Positions 40,344-47,323 of a DNA stretch of 64,000 bases are shown one piece after another. The position numbers and the translations under genes were made by a program. The stretch spans positions 4,092,001-4,156,000 of the forward strand of contig NZ_CP021235.1 in the NCBI RefSeq assembly GCF_003585765.1, read 5' to 3'. Below the pieces are notes generated by a model, which searched no databases, was not told where the DNA came from, and was given only the letters and a program-made list of their open reading frames with translations. How positions within the stretch are numbered: position 1 is the first letter of the stretch; every line of letters begins with the position of its first letter. Source of the stretch: Pontibacter actiniarum (lineage in GTDB: Bacteria; Bacteroidota; Bacteroidia; Cytophagales; Hymenobacteraceae).

Positions 40344-41444
40344 ATGGTCGAATTAAAAGAAGTTGAACTGAAAAAAGACAAGTCAGTCTTTGATCAAATA
40401 TCAGAACACAACCACGAGAAGGTTGTTTTCTGCCACGACAAAGAAACTGGTCTGAAAGCCATCATCGGCATTCACAACACCGTGCTGGGGCCTGCGCTGG
40501 GCGGTACCCGTATGTGGTCTTACGCTTCTGAGGCTGAGGCCCTTGACGACGTGCTGCGTCTGTCAAGAGGGATGACCTACAAGGCTGCCATCTCTGGTCT
40601 GAACCTGGGCGGCGGTAAGGCCGTGATCATCGGTGACGCCAAGAAAGACAAGAACGAGGCATTCCTGCGCCGCTACGGCCGCTTCATTAAGAATCTGAAC
40701 GGTGCCTACATCACGGCAGAGGACGTGGGCACGACGACCAAAGACATGGAGTTCATCCGCATGGAGACAGAGCACGTAGCCGGTCTTCCTGAGTCTATGG
40801 GCGGTAGCGGAGACCCGTCTCCGGTAACAGCCTACGGTACGTACATGGGCATGAAGGCTGCCGCTAAGAAGGCATTCGGTTCAGACTCGCTCGAGGGCAA
40901 GAAAATCTCCGTGCAGGGAGTTGGCCACGTGGGTGGCTACCTGGTGGAGCTGCTCGCCAAAGAGAACGCCGAAATCTTCATCACCGATATCTACGAGGAT
41001 CGCCTGCGTGAGGTGTCAAACAAGTATGGCGCTAAGGTGGTGAGCATGGATGAGATCTACGACCTGGACGTGGATATCTACTCGCCGTGTGCACTTGGTG
41101 GCACCATCAACGACAACACCCTGAACCGCCTGAAGTGCCAGGTGATCGCCGGCTCGGCCAACAACCAGCTGCGCGATGAGCAGGTGCATGGCCCTGCACT
41201 GGTAGAGAAAGGCATCGTGTACGCGCCAGACTTCCTGATCAACGCCGGTGGCCTGATCAACGTGTACTCCGAGCTGATCGGCTACAACCGCGAGAGCGCC
41301 TACGCGCAGACAGAGCGTATCTACGGCTACACGCTGGATATCTTCAACCTCGCGGAGCGTGAGAACATCCACAACCAGGCTGCCGCCATGCAGATGGCCA
41401 AGCAGCGCATCGAGAGCATCGGCAAGGTTCGTTCCACCTACTAG
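40344..41444 (+). CDS. ldh: Leucine dehydrogenase
   Basis: 366 aa NAD-dependent amino acid dehydrogenase. Seen: GPALGGTRMWSYASEAEALD, the catalytic Lys region GLNLGGGKAVIIGD near 90-103, AEDVGTTTKDMEFI, and the NAD-binding VQGVGHVGGYLVELLAKE near 190-207. These are closer to leucine (Glu/Leu/Phe/Val) dehydrogenases than to glutamate dehydrogenases. It starts branched-chain amino acid breakdown and would supply the acyl-CoA enzymes in this window. ATG 40344 has a promoter upstream. A weak 9-bp hairpin at 41477-41508 may be its terminator. Confidence 0.93.
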   Translation: MVELKEVELKKDKSVFDQISEHNHEKVVFCHDKETGLKAIIGIHNTVLGPALGGTRMWSYASEAEALDDVLRLSRGMTYKAAISGLNLGGGKAVIIGDAKKDKNEAFLRRYGRFIKNLNGAYITAEDVGTTTKDMEFIRMETEHVAGLPESMGGSGDPSPVTAYGTYMGMKAAAKKAFGSDSLEGKKISVQGVGHVGGYLVELLAKENAEIFITDIYEDRLREVSNKYGAKVVSMDEIYDLDVDIYSPCALGGTINDNTLNRLKCQVIAGSANNQLRDEQVHGPALVEKGIVYAPDFLINAGGLINVYSELIGYNRESAYAQTERIYGYTLDIFNLAERENIHNQAAAMQMAKQRIESIGKVRSTY

Positions 41445-41476
41445 GGCGGGCCACAAAGTATAGCTACCGTTAAAGA

Positions 41477-41508
41477 CAAAAGTGCTGCATTGACCTGTGG
41501 CACTTTTG
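41477..41508 (+). terminator. Putative terminator of the leucine dehydrogenase gene
   Basis: CAAAAGTGC (41477-41485) and GCACTTTTG (41500-41508), 14-base loop. No long T run, so weak. Confidence 0.5.
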
Positions 41509-41638
41509 CTTTACATACACGGCCACTGCGGAACTATAGCCTGCCTAATCCGCTTTTACAATAGGCAAAAACAAGAGTTACCGGGCATCAGCCCACCAAG
41601 TTAGAATTTACCAACACAACGTTCTTTACGATAAGATT

Positions 41639-42811
41639 ATGCTCAACCGCAGAACACTACGAATTAAGGCCATGCAGGCTATCTATGCCTATCAGCAAGC
41701 CGTAGGTTCAGACTATCTGCTGGCGCTGGACCAGATAGGCGAAGACTTCGCACCAGACCTTAACTCGATGGAGGTGCAGGACAGGAAACTGCTCGAAGGC
41801 CAGAAGCAAATGGCCACCCTGCTGTTTAAGGAGTGGTACGAAACGCAGCAGTACGACGCCGAAGGCGCCGGCAAAGAGGTGATCGATGCGGTAAACAGAG
41901 CCACGGTGTTCTACAACAACGCCACCAAGAAGGACTTTAAGTACTACGGCAACCAGATGCTGAGTGCCGTGGAGCGTATTTACGACCACTACCTGGGCAC
42001 CCTGCAGATACTGGAGGTAATCGTGAGCCTGATCGAGGAGGAGGAAGAGAAGAAGGCCAACCGCTTTACCGCCGCCGAGGGCCCCGACGCCACCGCCTTC
42101 CTGCGCAACAAAGTGGTGCAGCGCCTGCTGCAGAGCAAATCCTACCAGGACAGCATTATCCGCCGGAACATAAGCTGGGGCTCCGATATCAGCGAGATCC
42201 GCGCCGTTTACAAGAACATCCTGAAGAAGGACGAGACCTTCCTGACCTACCTGAGCCAGCCGGAGCACACCCTGGAAGAGGACGTAGAGGCGGTGAAACA
42301 TATTTTCAAAAACATTATCTTTAAAGAAAAAAACTTACAATCTTTGTTTGAGGAGCAAGACCTGAACTGGGTAGAGAACAAATCGATTGTAAGAAGCCTG
42401 GTGAACAAAACCGTCAAGATTTTTGGCGAGGAGGCCGAGGGAGAGATACAGCTGCTGGACCTGTCTGCAAACTGGGAGGACGATAGAGCCTTCTTTGAGG
42501 ATTTATACTTCCAGACGGTAGAGCAGGACGAGAAGTACGAGGCCATGATCGCGGCCAGTGTGAAGAACTGGGACGTGGAGCGCGTGGCCCTGCTCGATAA
42601 GATCATCCTTAAGATGGCGCTCAGCGAGATGCACATCTTCCGCAGCATACCGGTTAAGGTAACCATCAACGAGTACATCGAGATCTCCAAGCTGTACAGC
42701 ACCCCTAAGAGTAAGCAGTTCATCAACGGCGTGCTGGACAAAATGGCACAGGAGCTGACCACAAGCGGCGAGATCCGCAAGTCGGGCCGAGGCTTGATAG
42801 ACAACAAATAA
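41639..42811 (+). CDS. nusB: Transcription antitermination factor NusB (extended form)
   Basis: 390 aa against about 140 for typical NusB. The C-terminal 130 residues (DVERVALLDKIILKMALSEM, VTINEYIEISKLYSTPKSKQ, FINGVLDKMAQEL) are the canonical NusB domain; the N-terminal 250 residues begin with a NusB-like RRTLRIKAMQAIYAYQQ and then add a helical extension with a run EEEEEKKANR. This long form is usual in Bacteroidota. NusB binds boxA RNA with NusE to prevent premature termination of rRNA. First gene of a plus-strand cluster running to coaE. Confidence 0.92.
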   Translation: MLNRRTLRIKAMQAIYAYQQAVGSDYLLALDQIGEDFAPDLNSMEVQDRKLLEGQKQMATLLFKEWYETQQYDAEGAGKEVIDAVNRATVFYNNATKKDFKYYGNQMLSAVERIYDHYLGTLQILEVIVSLIEEEEEKKANRFTAAEGPDATAFLRNKVVQRLLQSKSYQDSIIRRNISWGSDISEIRAVYKNILKKDETFLTYLSQPEHTLEEDVEAVKHIFKNIIFKEKNLQSLFEEQDLNWVENKSIVRSLVNKTVKIFGEEAEGEIQLLDLSANWEDDRAFFEDLYFQTVEQDEKYEAMIAASVKNWDVERVALLDKIILKMALSEMHIFRSIPVKVTINEYIEISKLYSTPKSKQFINGVLDKMAQELTTSGEIRKSGRGLIDNK

Positions 42812-42895
42812 TCCAGAGCGCCTGCGCCGGCCTTTGTACCGGGTTCTCCGTAGAAGTAGAGAAAATTTTGTACCCGATTTAAGTACACATAAACT

Positions 42896-43201
42896 ATGAG
42901 CAAAAAGACCAACACGTTACTGGCTTTTATGTCTGGCGCTGCCGTAGGTGCCGCGGCCGGTTTACTTTTCGCCCCCGAGAAAGGAAGAGAAACGCGCAAC
43001 TGGTTGAGCTATCGCCTGGAGAAATACCGCGACACGCTCTCTGACCTGTTGGAGCAGCTGGTTGCCAAAGGCGACGGCCTGCCGACCACTGCCAAGTCTG
43101 AGGGGCAACGGGTAATCCAGGACGCAAAGGAGAAGGCTGAGAAGCTGCTCGGCGATGTAGACTCCCTTATCAACGAAATCAATAGCAGGAAAGAACTATA
43201 A
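42896..43201 (+). CDS. YtxH-domain protein
   Basis: 101 aa. N-terminal small hydrophobic, glycine/alanine-rich segment LAFMSGAAVGAAAGLLFAPEKGRETR (shown here only to mark residues 9-34) is the YtxH family signature; the rest is an amphipathic helical region with many lysines and glutamates. Probably inner-membrane associated; stress-linked in other bacteria. Three bases separate its stop from the next gene, so it is in the nusB operon. Function unknown. Confidence 0.85.
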   Translation: MSKKTNTLLAFMSGAAVGAAAGLLFAPEKGRETRNWLSYRLEKYRDTLSDLLEQLVAKGDGLPTTAKSEGQRVIQDAKEKAEKLLGDVDSLINEINSRKEL

Positions 43202-43203
43202 GT

Positions 43204-44202
43204 ATGAGACAAGTAACCCTTATACCCGGCGACGGGATAGGCCCTGAGATTACAGAAGCTGTAAAAGCTATTTTTAGTGCAGCGAACGTTCCCGTTTCCT
43301 GGGAAGTGGAAAACGCTGGCCAAACTACCTTTGACGCCATCGGTGAGCTGATTCCTGCCACGCTGATAGCCTCTCTTCAAAAAAATACAGTGGCTCTGAA
43401 AGGCCCTATCACCACACCGGTGGGCAAAGGCTTTAAGAGTGTGAATGTGCAGCTGCGCCAGATGTTTGACCTGTACTCAAACGTAAGGCCGGCCAAAACC
43501 ACCAAAGGCATCGAGACGCGCTTCGAAAACGTGAACTCTGTGCTGTTCCGCGAGAACACCGAGGGGCTCTACTCTGGCCTGGAGATGTTCGACGAGCGCC
43601 TGCAGATATCCGACTCTGTGGCCCGCATCACGCGCGTAGGTTGCCAGAAGATCATCCGTGCCGCCTTTGAGTACGCCAGCAAGCATGGCTGCAAAAAAGT
43701 AACAGCGGTGCACAAGGCAAACATCCTGAAGAGCGCCGGCGCTATGTTCCTGGGCGTGTTCAGCGAGGTTGCCAAAGACTACCCGCACATCCAGGCAGAC
43801 GATAAAATCATCGACAACATGTGCATGCAGCTGGTGGCCAAGCCAGAGCAGTTCGACGTGATCGTGACCACCAACCTTTTCGGCGATATCCTCTCTGACC
43901 TGTGCGCAGGCCTGGTAGGCGGGCTCGGCGTGGTGGCTGGCGCGAACATCGGCGACGAGATGGCCATCTTTGAGGCCGTGCACGGCTCCGCCCCGGATAT
44001 TGCTGGCAAGGGTATTGCTAACCCTACAGCGTTGCTGCGCTCAGCCATCATGATGCTGCACCATATCGACCTGAAAGACGAGGCAAACCGCATTGAGGCC
44101 GCTCTGGAAGCCACACTGGCAACCAAAGAGGAGTGCACCGGTGACCTGGGCGGTAAGGCCAGCACAATGGAGTTTGCGCAGAACATCATTGCAAAGCTTT
44201 AA
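43204..44202 (+). CDS. NAD-dependent isocitrate dehydrogenase (isocitrate/isopropylmalate family)
   Basis: 332 aa. Isocitrate/isopropylmalate dehydrogenase fold: VTLIPGDGIGPEITEAV, FRENTEGLYSGLE near 120-132, AVHKANILKSAG (lysine of catalysis), NMCMQLV and DILSDLCAGLVGGLG, GSAPDIAGKGIANPTAL. The SVNVQLRQMFDLYSNVRP segment with Ser-Val-Asn and Asp rather than NADP-type residues favours NAD-dependent isocitrate dehydrogenase over LeuB. It would feed the TCA cycle. Start ATG three bases after the ytxH stop. Confidence 0.85.
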   Translation: MRQVTLIPGDGIGPEITEAVKAIFSAANVPVSWEVENAGQTTFDAIGELIPATLIASLQKNTVALKGPITTPVGKGFKSVNVQLRQMFDLYSNVRPAKTTKGIETRFENVNSVLFRENTEGLYSGLEMFDERLQISDSVARITRVGCQKIIRAAFEYASKHGCKKVTAVHKANILKSAGAMFLGVFSEVAKDYPHIQADDKIIDNMCMQLVAKPEQFDVIVTTNLFGDILSDLCAGLVGGLGVVAGANIGDEMAIFEAVHGSAPDIAGKGIANPTALLRSAIMMLHHIDLKDEANRIEAALEATLATKEECTGDLGGKASTMEFAQNIIAKL

Positions 44203-44217
44203 CTAAAGTACCATACC

Positions 44218-44754
44218 ATGAAAAAGAATCTGTTTATGGCCGCTGGCCTGGCAATAGCTCTTTTTGCCACCAGCTGCGACAATAACGCAGGCAACGATAC
44301 CGTAGCCGAGAGCACCACAGGTGTAGAGGCTGCTCCAGCCCAGCCAATCGAGAACCCGAACGTGGCCGGCGAGAGCGAAGTGGTTCCTGCCGGCGATGCG
44401 CCGGTGATGTCCTTTGAAGAGACGGAGTATGACTTCGGCACCATCAAGCAGGGCGAGACGATAGAGCACACCTTTGAGTTCACCAACACTGGCGAGTCTC
44501 CGCTGATTATTGAGAACGCCTCTGCCACCTGCGGCTGTACCGTGCCGGAGTGGACACGCACCCCTGTTGCACCAGGCGAGAAAGGAACTGTAGCGGTTAA
44601 GTTTAACAGCACAGGCAAAATGGGCCAGCAGCAGCCTACGGTTACCATCCGTGCTAACACGCAGCCAAACATCGTGAAAGTATCGATGAAGGGCAACGTG
44701 GAGGGCAGCAGCGTGCCGGCAGCCGGTAACAACGGCCCGGTTCGCCGCAATTAA
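44218..44754 (+). CDS. DUF1573 domain lipoprotein
   Basis: 178 aa. Lipoprotein signal MKKNLFMAAGLAIALFATSC with the acylated Cys20. A serine/proline/acidic linker follows (EVVPAGDAPVMS) and then a DUF1573 beta-sandwich: FGTIKQGETIEHTFEFTNTG, the double-cysteine SATCGCTVPEW, and GTVAVKFNSTGKMGQQQP. DUF1573 proteins are periplasmic immunoglobulin-like proteins of Bacteroidota, role unknown. Conserved position before yajC. Confidence 0.87.
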   Translation: MKKNLFMAAGLAIALFATSCDNNAGNDTVAESTTGVEAAPAQPIENPNVAGESEVVPAGDAPVMSFEETEYDFGTIKQGETIEHTFEFTNTGESPLIIENASATCGCTVPEWTRTPVAPGEKGTVAVKFNSTGKMGQQQPTVTIRANTQPNIVKVSMKGNVEGSSVPAAGNNGPVRRN

Positions 44755-44780
44755 AATACACGCTTTAGAAAATACACCAC

Positions 44781-45086
44781 ATGAATACTTTACTTCTTCA
44801 GGCCGACGGAGGCATGCTGCCACAGCTGCTTATGTTCGGAGCCATCATCCTTGTGTTTTACTTCTTCATGATTCGCCCGCAGCAAAAAAAGGTGAGCGAC
44901 CAGAAGAAATTCCGCGAGGAGCTGACCAAAGGCATGAACGTTGTCACCATAGGAGGCCTGCACGGCAAGCTGATCGCAATAGACGACGACATGATTACGT
45001 TAGAGGTGGACAAAGGCGTTCGCCTTGTGTTTGATAAGTCGGCTGTCTCTATGGAGGCAACCATGAAAGTGCAAAAGGTACAGTAA
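44781..45086 (+). CDS. yajC: Preprotein translocase accessory protein YajC
   Basis: 101 aa single-helix inner-membrane protein that associates with SecDF and SecYEG. The helix LLMFGAIILVFYFFMIRPQQ at about 15-34 carries the family mark FFMIRPQQKK; the rest is a soluble domain (GMNVVTIGGLHGKLIAIDDD). Three bases separate its stop from the TTG start of the ybbR-like gene. Located between DUF1573 and ybbR as in other Bacteroidota. Confidence 0.93.
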   Translation: MNTLLLQADGGMLPQLLMFGAIILVFYFFMIRPQQKKVSDQKKFREELTKGMNVVTIGGLHGKLIAIDDDMITLEVDKGVRLVFDKSAVSMEATMKVQKVQ

Positions 45087-45088
45087 CA

Positions 45089-46066
45089 TTGCCGCTTGAA
45101 GGAGCCAAAAATATAGCTTTATGGTTGTTGAGGCCATTTCAGCCACGGACAAAGCAGTACTGGCGAGTAGTAGTGCTTTGTTTCGTGGCGGCCTCTACCT
45201 TTTGGCTGCTCAACGCCCTCAATAAGAGCTACAACACACAAACCTCCTATCCCATCCGGTTTGTGTACGACGAGAACGAGCTTATCCCCATCAAACCTTT
45301 GCCGGAGGAGGTCTCCATTAACGTAACCGGCAAAGGCTGGAAGCTGCTGCGCAAGAGCCTGAGGCTGGAGGTGCAGCCTGCCGAGGTGTACATCCGGGAC
45401 CTGCCGCGCAACAACTACCTGCTTGGCTCAGCCCTGCGACCTGCCCTGGTAAACGCCCTGGACGGCCTGCAGTTGAACTTCGTGGTAACAGACACCGTCT
45501 ACTTCGACTTCGACCCAAAGGTGGAGAAACGCATCGCGCTGCGCCTGGACCCCAGCCAAAAGCTGACAGACAACCAGCACGTTGTTGTCGGGCCGGTGCA
45601 GATAAAGCCGGACTCCGTGACCTTCACTGGGCCAGCCTCACTGGTAGACAGCCTGCCAAACCCCTTCCTGCTGCAGTTGCCTAGCCAAGGCCTGACCCAA
45701 CCCGCCAAAGTGCCGGTGCCCATCAACTACGACTACAAATCGATGGTTAAAGCCAATGTGGAAGAGGCGCAGGTGCAGGTCAACGTCAAAACGCTGGTGC
45801 CGGAGGAGCGCCAGGTGCTGCCTGAGCTCGTGAACGTGCCAGAGGGTGCCCGGCTAAACCTGCGCCCGCCAATCGCCGTGGTGCGCTACCAGGTGCTGCA
45901 GGACTCGGTGCCGCTGCTCAACCGCGATGCCTTTAAGGTCGTGCTGGACTACAGCAAGTATAACCCCATCGACTCCACGCTGGTACCGGAACTGGTACAG
46001 CAGCCGCGCGGCATCCGCAATGTACAGCTGTGGCCAAACCGCATCAAAGCCAGAATTAGAAAGTAA
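45089..46066 (+). CDS. YbbR-like domain protein (CdaR-like)
   Basis: 325 aa. A membrane helix WRVVVLCFVAASTFWLLNAL at about 25-44 precedes periplasmic YbbR repeats, seen as segments with EVSINVTGKGWKLL, LRLDPSQKLTDNQHVVVGPV, and VTFTGPASLVDSLP. In Bacillus the related CdaR controls a diadenylate cyclase; no cyclase is adjacent here. TTG at 45089 is the most likely start because yajC ends just upstream. The stop codon and coaE start overlap (TAATG). Confidence 0.85.
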   Translation: MPLEGAKNIALWLLRPFQPRTKQYWRVVVLCFVAASTFWLLNALNKSYNTQTSYPIRFVYDENELIPIKPLPEEVSINVTGKGWKLLRKSLRLEVQPAEVYIRDLPRNNYLLGSALRPALVNALDGLQLNFVVTDTVYFDFDPKVEKRIALRLDPSQKLTDNQHVVVGPVQIKPDSVTFTGPASLVDSLPNPFLLQLPSQGLTQPAKVPVPINYDYKSMVKANVEEAQVQVNVKTLVPEERQVLPELVNVPEGARLNLRPPIAVVRYQVLQDSVPLLNRDAFKVVLDYSKYNPIDSTLVPELVQQPRGIRNVQLWPNRIKARIRK

Positions 46067-46662
46067 TGCTGAAGATAGGAATAACCGGCGGCATGGGCGT
46101 TGGCAAGACCATCGTTACGCATATGTTTGCTGTACTGGGCGTGCCCGTGTACGATGCCGACAGCCGTGCAAAATGGGTCATGCACCACCACGAGGCCCTG
46201 CGGCAGGAGTTGCTGCATGCCTTTGGTCCGGAAACCTTCTCGGAGCAGGGGGAGCTTAACCGCACCTACCTCGCTGGTGTCGTTTTTAACAACCCGCAGC
46301 GGCTGGCGCAGCTCAACAGCCTCGTGCACCCGCACGTGCGCGACGATTTTGAAGTATGGGTTGCCTCGCACGCAGATAAGCCTTACGTCCTGAAGGAGGC
46401 AGCGCTGATGTATGAATCGGAGGCCTGGAAGCAGATGGATGAGGTGATTGCGGTTTATGCGCCAATGGAGGTTAGACTCAAGCGGCTTGCGCACCGCGAC
46501 GCGCACCGTACCGAGGCTGAAATCAAAGCCATTATAGCCAAGCAACTGAGCGAGGAGGAAAAGATGCGCCGTGCCCAGCACGTGCTCTGCAACGACGACC
46601 GGCAGCTGGTTATCCCGCAGGTGCTGGCCCTGCACAAAAGCTTCTCCAGCCGCGGCGCTTAA
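46066..46662 (+). CDS. coaE: Dephospho-CoA kinase
   Basis: 198 aa P-loop kinase that phosphorylates dephospho-CoA to CoA, the last step of a pathway that includes PanC and PanD of this window. Walker A GGMGVGKT at residues 8-15 (GITGGMGVGKT), then VYDADSRAKWVMH, LVHPHVRDDFEVWV, EAALMYESEAWKQMDEVI and the LID region RLAHRDAHRTEAEI. ATG 46066 overlaps the ybbR stop. An AAGTATAAA word starts within the TAA stop (46662-46670). End of the nusB operon. Confidence 0.95.
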   Translation: MLKIGITGGMGVGKTIVTHMFAVLGVPVYDADSRAKWVMHHHEALRQELLHAFGPETFSEQGELNRTYLAGVVFNNPQRLAQLNSLVHPHVRDDFEVWVASHADKPYVLKEAALMYESEAWKQMDEVIAVYAPMEVRLKRLAHRDAHRTEAEIKAIIAKQLSEEEKMRRAQHVLCNDDRQLVIPQVLALHKSFSSRGA

Positions 46663-46747
46663 AGTATAAATCCCGGAAATTTAGAGAGAGTGCCTGCCGC
46701 GGTGACGATACAAGTTACCGGGAGGGGATACTATGTTTCTACTGGAG

Positions 46748-46800
46748 CCGTTCCTGAAGTATAGGTGCTGCTCAGAAGAGGGGAGTGGCAGCGGGAACGG
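46748..46800. repeat. Inverted repeat before the tRNA-Val pair
   Basis: CCGTTCC near 46750 and GGAACGG near 46795 are inverted, with an AAGTATA word and a purine-rich loop between. Not a clear terminator. Part of a 185-base spacer downstream of coaE. Confidence 0.35.
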
Positions 46801-46819
46801 AAAAGTATGGGCATAAAAA

Positions 46820-46844
46820 AAGGACAACTTTTTAGGTTGTCCTT
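46820..46844 (-). terminator. Terminator of tRNA-Val copy 1
   Basis: Stem AAGGACAAC/GTTGTCCTT, arms 46820-46828 and 46836-46844, seven-base loop, with a T6 run on the minus strand. Three bases from the tRNA 3' end. Confidence 0.8.
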
Positions 46845-46847
46845 CTG

Positions 46848-46922
46848 TGGGGCGTACTGGATTCGAACCAGTGACCCCCTGCTTGTAAGGCAGGTGCTCT
46901 GAACCAGCTGAGCTAACACCCC
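46848..46922 (-). tRNA. tRNA-Val (anticodon TAC), copy 1
   Basis: 75 bases, no encoded CCA. Acceptor stem GGGGTGT/ACGCCCC with one G-T pair, D arm GCTC/GAGC, anticodon loop CTTACAA with TAC reading GUA, T loop TTCGAAT. Identical to copy 2 at 47063-47137 in the cloverleaf. Confidence 0.97.
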
Positions 46923-46961
46923 TTGATGTCTCCGTTGGCCTGTTGCCTCCGGTTGATGATG

Positions 46962-46992
46962 CAAATATAAGACATACTTTTTTGATTGCAAA
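46962..46992 (-). promoter_or_regulatory. Promoter of tRNA-Val copy 1
   Basis: Minus strand TTTG (46989-46992), 19 bases, TATATTTG (46962-46969), 40 bases before the tRNA. Confidence 0.75.
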
Positions 46993-47033
46993 GCTCTCTG
47001 TTGGAGAGTGAAGGCAAGAAAAGTATGGATAAA

Positions 47034-47061
47034 AAAAGGACAACGTTTAGGTTGTCCTTTT
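47034..47061 (-). terminator. Terminator of tRNA-Val copy 2
   Basis: 11-bp stem, arms 47034-47044 and 47051-47061, with an A-run; same plan as copy 1. Confidence 0.8.
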
Positions 47062-47062
47062 G

Positions 47063-47137
47063 TGGGGCGTACTGGATTCGAACCAGTGACCCCCTGCTTG
47101 TAAGGCAGGTGCTCTGAACCAGCTGAGCTAACACCCC
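47063..47137 (-). tRNA. tRNA-Val (anticodon TAC), copy 2
   Basis: 75 bases; same structure and anticodon as copy 1, 215 bases away. The duplicated unit includes promoter, tRNA and terminator. Confidence 0.97.
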
Positions 47138-47176
47138 TTGATGTCTCCGTTGACCTTTTGTCCCCGTTTGATGATG

Positions 47177-47207
47177 CAAATATGGGGCATACTTTTCTAT
47201 TTGCAAA
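47177..47207 (-). promoter_or_regulatory. Promoter of tRNA-Val copy 2
   Basis: Minus-strand TTTG (47204-47207), 19 bases, CATATTTG (47177-47184), one mismatch from TAnnTTTG. Confidence 0.65.
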
Positions 47208-47323
47208 ACTTTTGTGCAAAAAATGTTAAAAAGTTTTCTGAAGTCTGCAGCCCTATTGTTCACCCATTATTACTGCAGTACCTTTATGTTTTGTAAGGCA
47301 CTATAAATCTGAACTTTCGGCCA

